NCBI GenBank assembly: GCA_016870425.1
Contig: VGBQ01000087.1
Location: forward strand, 1-10,298
Direction: 5' to 3'
Origin: Actinomycetota bacterium
GTDB taxonomy: Bacteria; Actinomycetota; Actinomycetes; S36-B12
Length of the DNA: 10,298 nt
In this document: positions 7,175 to 10,298 of the stretch, piece by piece
Position numbering within the stretch: the stretch's first letter is position 1
How the letters are laid out: the number at the start of each line of letters is the position of its first letter
The notes under the pieces: generated by a model
Database searches by the model: none
What the model was told of the DNA's origin: nothing
The model's input: the letters and a program-made list of their open reading frames with translations, nothing else
Position numbers and translations under genes: made by a program

Positions 7175-8250
7175 CAGTCCTCCACGATCCGCAGGCTTCC
7201 CGCCCGGAAGGCGACATCGCACCTGCCGCCGGTGCTCAGACCTGTGGCATCAGCGGCCGGCTGCCTCGCTGCAAGCGTCATGTCGCCGACCTGCACGACA
7301 GCATGCAGGTCGCCGCCGATGAACGTCGCATCGATGATCGGGAAACGCCCGTCGCCGCCCGCGGTGAGCATGACGTCCTCGGGTCGCACCGCGGCCACTC
7401 GGCGGCCATCCCCGATTGCGGGGGAGTCAGCGGCCCATGACTCGCCGGGGATCGCGCCCCAGCCGGTGATGGCCGCGCCGCCACCCTCGGTGATGACATC
7501 GACGATGTTGGCCTCGCCGATGAAGTCGGCGACGAATCTCGTCCGGGGACGCAGATAGACCTCGCGCGGCTCTCCCACCTGGACGATGCGACCCTCATTG
7601 AAGACGGCCACCCGGTCGCCCATCGACATGGCTTCATCCTGGTCGTGCGTGACGAGCACGAAGGTGATGTGCGTCTCCTGCTGCAGGCGCTTGAGTTCGA
7701 GCTGCATGCCCCTGCGGAGCTTGAGGTCCAGCGCTGACAGGGGTTCGTCCAGGAGCAGCACCTCGGGCTCCTTGGCGAGGGCACGGGCGAGTGCGACGCG
7801 CTGTTGCTGGCCGCCGGACAACTGACTCGGGCGTCGGCCGCCGAGACCCGTGAGTCGCACGAGCTCGAGGGAGCGATCGACCTTTTGCGCGATCTCACCC
7901 TTGGGCAGCTTGTCCATCTGCAGCCCGAAGGCGACGTTCTGCGTCACGGTCATGTGGGGGAAGAGGGCGTAGGACTGGAAGACGGTGTTGACGCGGCGCT
8001 TCCACACCGGGACGTCATCGATGCGCGTCCCCTTGAGGTCGATCTCTCCGCTGTCGGGGGACTCCAGGCCGGCGATGCAGCGCAGCAGTGTGGTCTTGCC
8101 GCAGCCGGAGGGGCCGAGCAGCACCATGAAGGATCCGTCGGCCACGTCGAGGCTGACGTCGTCCAGGGCCTTGACCTCGCCGCCTTCGGGGGTGGGGAAG
8201 GCTTTGGACACATTCCGGATGCTGAGCGCCGATGCCTCGGTGGCAGCCAC
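7174..8250 (-). CDS. potA: Polyamine-type ABC transporter ATPase (PotA-like)
   Basis: With the start chosen here the protein has 358 residues. A GTG 18 bases further upstream (8268) is also in frame, but the GTG at 8248-8250 has a near-ideal GGAGGGGAG (8257-8265) six bases before it, and that sequence lies inside the longer reading. ATPase motifs are complete: Walker A GPSGCGKTT (46-54), Q-loop Q92 in VFQSYALFPH, signature LSGGQQQR (144-151), Walker B LLLDEP with D168/E169, and H-loop H202 in VTHDQDEA. The C-terminal 100 residues form a TOBE-type regulatory domain (VRPEDVML, then FIGGDLHAVVQVG), as in PotA/FbpC/MalK ATPases. It drives uptake through PotB/PotC at the inner face of the membrane. 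Its TGA overlaps the potB start by one base. Confidence 0.94.
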   Translation of the reverse strand: MAATEASALSIRNVSKAFPTPEGGEVKALDDVSLDVADGSFMVLLGPSGCGKTTLLRCIAGLESPDSGEIDLKGTRIDDVPVWKRRVNTVFQSYALFPHMTVTQNVAFGLQMDKLPKGEIAQKVDRSLELVRLTGLGGRRPSQLSGGQQQRVALARALAKEPEVLLLDEPLSALDLKLRRGMQLELKRLQQETHITFVLVTHDQDEAMSMGDRVAVFNEGRIVQVGEPREVYLRPRTRFVADFIGEANIVDVITEGGGAAITGWGAIPGESWAADSPAIGDGRRVAAVRPEDVMLTAGGDGRFPIIDATFIGGDLHAVVQVGDMTLAARQPAADATGLSTGGRCDVAFRAGSLRIVED

Positions 8251-8352
8251 CTGACTCTCCCCTCCCACGCGTCGGGCGAGAGCCTCGACACTGGGCCGAG
8301 ATTAGTGCGGCCGGTGGGAGCGGCGTGGTGGAATCGGAGGCGTTGGGGCAGG
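8251..8352 (-). other. Decarboxylase-potA intergenic stretch with an imperfect inverted repeat
   Basis: These 102 bases are the longest gap in the minus-strand block. They contain the potA ribosome-binding site (8257-8265) and an imperfect inverted repeat at 8289-8316. Its inner 5-bp arms pair as GGCCG with CGGCC, with a bulge and a weaker outer CAC/GTG part, around a 9-base loop that includes the only AT-rich spot. TAATCT reads on the minus strand at 8299-8304 and could be a -10 element for a separate potA promoter, but I see no -35 at good spacing. It may therefore hold a promoter, a weak terminator, or neither. Confidence 0.35.
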
Positions 8353-9816
8353 TCAGGCGATGACGCGCAGGTGATCGACGGCTGGATCGAGGCTGCCGCG
8401 CACCCAGCCGTACGGCGAGGCGGCGGTCGAGCGTAGGAAGTCGATGATCGGCTGGGTGAGCACCTCACCCGGCAGGATGTTGGGTACGCCGGGGGGATAG
8501 GCCGCGAGCGAATCCGCCGAGATGCGCCCGACGGCGTCGCTAGCCGACACCGACTCGGTGGGGCTGAAGTAGGCCTCGCGCAAATCCATGGCGCGCTCCG
8601 CCAGCGGTGGTAGGTGGATCGGTGGGTGCTCACCGAGGTCCATGACCGGCAGGGCATGGAGGGCGTCGACGAAGTAGTCCACATCCAAGCGACTGCCTGC
8701 TCCCACGAGCCCGACGATGCACGAGTCCGTGGCCATCTCGACGTGGATCTGATGGTGCTCCTCAAGCATGCGCCGGGCGACGTAGCCGGGCGTGCCGCCC
8801 GAGCGTGTGTCTACGACGATGCGGAGCGGATCAAGCGCGATGACGTCGGGGGCAGCATGGATCGAAGGATCGGGGTCCACGAAGCGACCGCGCTCGTTGA
8901 GGAGCGATCGGGCGCGTTCGAGGTCGGCGATGCTGGCCCCGACTCCCGCGAGTCCATTGAGCTGGATGTCGCGCCGAGCCAGGTCGAGGGAGGCGAAGAG
9001 CACAGCGGAGGGGCTCGTCGTCTGCACGGTGGTCATCGCCCGGACGATGAGCGGCTCGAGCAGATCCGCGAAGGGGCCATCGGCGAGGTGCAGCATCGCC
9101 GACTGCGTGAGGCTGCCGCCGAGCTTGTGGGTGCTGGAGATCACGAGGTCAGCCCCGCGCTGGAGCGCCGACGCGGGGAGTTCGGGGTGGAAGCCGAAGT
9201 GGCTTCCCCACGCCTCGTCCACGACCAGGGGGATGCCCCGCGCGTGTGCCACTTCACGGAGTGCGTCGACGTCGGCGCAGGCGCCGAAGTAGGACGGAGT
9301 GACGACGTAGGCCGCGACGGCGTCAGGATGTGCGGCCAGTCGCGCATCGAGATCCTGCGCGGTGACCCCGTGGGCGATGCCGAGAGCGGGGTCGATGGAG
9401 GGGAGCACGAATTCCAGTCGCAGTCCCGCCAGGATCGCTCCGTCGATGACCGAGGTGTGCACGGATCGCTGCACCACCGCGGTGCCACCCAGGCTGCGCA
9501 AGGCCAGGCAGGCGACGTGATTGCCCTGCGACGCGCCGTTAGTCAAGAACCACGTCCGTCGCGCGCCCCACGCCTCAGCCGCCAGGCCCATGGCCTGCTG
9601 GAGCGGGCTCGGCTCCGTCGACCCGGGTTCGGGGAGGTCGACCCCCTCGGTGAACATCGGGATATCGACGGCGAGAAGCTCTGGGCCGGCGAGCGAGGCG
9701 AGGCAGGGGTGGTGCTCCGGCTGATCCTGGTGCCCCGGGACCCCGAGGCGAGTCCAGGCGCCGGCGGCGTTGCGATGCAGGGCGTCGGCATAGGGGGCTG
9801 GAGGTGCGTCCGTCAT
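8353..9816 (-). CDS. Orn/Lys/Arg-type PLP-dependent decarboxylase (SpeA/YaaO-like)
   Basis: Taken as 487 residues starting MTDAPPAPYADALH. An upstream in-frame start at 9906 would add 30 residues unlike the family, and a GGATGGGGAA stretch precedes the chosen ATG. This fits the group III Orn/Lys/Arg decarboxylases, close in length to B. subtilis SpeA (about 490). Visible motifs: PGHQ at 27-30, NGASQGNH at 93-100, SVHTSV with H120 (the usual PLP-stacking His), VDEAWGSHFGFHPELP at 199-213 with D200, SSTHK with PLP lysine K231, and AYPPGVPNILPGE in the C-terminal domain (439-451). It removes CO2 from arginine, lysine or ornithine to give agmatine, cadaverine or putrescine in the cytoplasm; specificity cannot be read from sequence. 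Two motif variants are DEAW where many relatives have DEAH, and Thr after the stacking His where Lys is common. It is first in the row leading to potABCD and the urease-like genes. Confidence 0.9.
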   Translation of the reverse strand: MTDAPPAPYADALHRNAAGAWTRLGVPGHQDQPEHHPCLASLAGPELLAVDIPMFTEGVDLPEPGSTEPSPLQQAMGLAAEAWGARRTWFLTNGASQGNHVACLALRSLGGTAVVQRSVHTSVIDGAILAGLRLEFVLPSIDPALGIAHGVTAQDLDARLAAHPDAVAAYVVTPSYFGACADVDALREVAHARGIPLVVDEAWGSHFGFHPELPASALQRGADLVISSTHKLGGSLTQSAMLHLADGPFADLLEPLIVRAMTTVQTTSPSAVLFASLDLARRDIQLNGLAGVGASIADLERARSLLNERGRFVDPDPSIHAAPDVIALDPLRIVVDTRSGGTPGYVARRMLEEHHQIHVEMATDSCIVGLVGAGSRLDVDYFVDALHALPVMDLGEHPPIHLPPLAERAMDLREAYFSPTESVSASDAVGRISADSLAAYPPGVPNILPGEVLTQPIIDFLRSTAASPYGWVRGSLDPAVDHLRVIA

Positions 9817-9937
9817 TTCCCCATCCAATCGTTCGGGTCCGTACGTTATCGACTTGCCCCCGGTAGATCCGGCCAATCGGCCTCCGGGACCGCCTTCCAT
9901 GACCACAATGGCCTCACACGTCTACGTGAGGAGTCCC
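9817..9937. promoter_or_regulatory. Divergent intergenic region between decarboxylase and solute-binding protein gene
   Basis: These 121 bases separate two genes transcribed away from each other, so promoters for both are expected here. I cannot name a convincing -35/-10 pair on either strand; GATAAC on the minus strand (9845-9850) is a possible -10. The heptamer CCAATCG occurs twice in the same orientation (9825-9831 and 9873-9879); the second copy sits in GGCC-N4-GGCC (9871-9882). CTCAC...GTGAG (9913-9930) is a short inverted repeat overlapping the ribosome-binding site GAGGAG (9928-9933) of the rightward gene. These are candidate operator elements only. Confidence 0.45.
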
Positions 9938-10298
9938 ATGCGCACCACCACCCGCCGCTCCCCGAGGGGCCTGATCGCCCTCGGTGCCCTCGCGGCCAGT
10001 TCTGTCCTCCTCGTCGCCTGCGGCGGGGGCAGCTCGTCGAGCACGAGCTCATCCGCGGCGCCCGCCGAGTCCAGCGCCGCGGCCGAGACCAGCGCCGCCC
10101 CGGCGCCGGAGTCCAGCAGTGCGGCACCCGCCGCGGACGGCCTGCTCGGCCAGATCCTGGAGACCGGCGTGCTGCGCGTCTCGACCGACCCGGCGTACCC
10201 GCCGCAGTCGTCCTACGACGAGGCCACGGGTGAGTGGCAGGGCTTCGACATCGACGTGGCCAACGAGATCGCTACGCGCATGGGTGTCGTCACCCAGT
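9938..10298 (+). CDS. Family 3 (amino-acid type) ABC solute-binding lipoprotein, N-terminal part (3' cut by window)
   Basis: The frame from the ATG at 9938-9940 stays open to the window end, giving 120 residues of an incomplete gene. It starts MRTTTRRSPRG, has a hydrophobic segment and the lipobox LVAC with C28 as the lipidated Cys. Then comes a Ser/Ala/Pro/Glu linker to about residue 67, like the PotD-type lipoprotein in this window but longer. From residue 78, VLRVSTDPAYPP followed by WQGFDIDVANEIATRMG is the characteristic opening of the bacterial extracellular solute-binding protein family 3 (SBP_bac_3). These bind polar or basic amino acids and related small molecules for ABC importers. 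GAGGAG lies four bases before the ATG. It is divergent from the decarboxylase; an import of that enzyme's amino-acid substrate is an attractive inference, not shown. Confidence 0.9.
   Translation, partial: MRTTTRRSPRGLIALGALAASSVLLVACGGGSSSSTSSSAAPAESSAAAETSAAPAPESSSAAPAADGLLGQILETGVLRVSTDPAYPPQSSYDEATGEWQGFDIDVANEIATRMGVVTQ

Noticed and set aside
8614..10233. A 539-codon open frame on the plus strand
   Set aside because: It is antisense to the decarboxylase and out of frame with the well-supported lipoprotein gene that starts at 9938. No motif or ribosome-binding site supports it.

Overview
The window is GC-rich, uses GTG starts freely and has tightly packed genes. It encodes lipoproteins with long Ala/Ser/Pro/Glu linkers and the end of an L,D-transpeptidase of the mycobacterial LdtMt2 type. 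Together these point to an actinobacterium (Actinomycetota); I cannot place it to genus. No tRNA, rRNA, CRISPR array, insertion sequence or phage gene was seen.

Layout. Bases 1-212 (+) hold the C-terminal end of an L,D-transpeptidase, tail to tail with the main block. From about 9816 down to 223 (-) run eight genes in one direction: an Orn/Lys/Arg-type PLP decarboxylase; a complete polyamine-type ABC importer (potA, potB, potC, potD); a YtcJ-like metal-dependent amidohydrolase; a fused urease gamma-beta subunit (ureAB); and a urease alpha homologue (ureC-like). From potA onward the genes overlap or nearly touch, apart from a 66-base potD/amidohydrolase gap holding a perfect 15-bp hairpin and a 102-base gap before potA. 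At the right edge (9938 onward, +) a divergent lipoprotein gene begins, encoding a family 3 (amino-acid type) solute-binding protein; it is cut by the window end.

How the parts may work together. The binding protein keeps the residues with which PotD-type proteins grip polyamines, so the importer probably takes up a polyamine-like cation. The decarboxylase makes a polyamine or agmatine from a basic amino acid. The urease-like pair keeps every nickel ligand and the carbamylated lysine, but its substrate-contact loops differ from true urease and no ureDEFG accessory genes lie in the window. My main inference is a nitrogen-salvage or polyamine pathway in which a urease-family enzyme and an amidohydrolase release ammonia from a guanidino- or ureido-polyamine such as agmatine or N-carbamoylputrescine. 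The families are well supported by sequence; the pathway and substrate are hypotheses.
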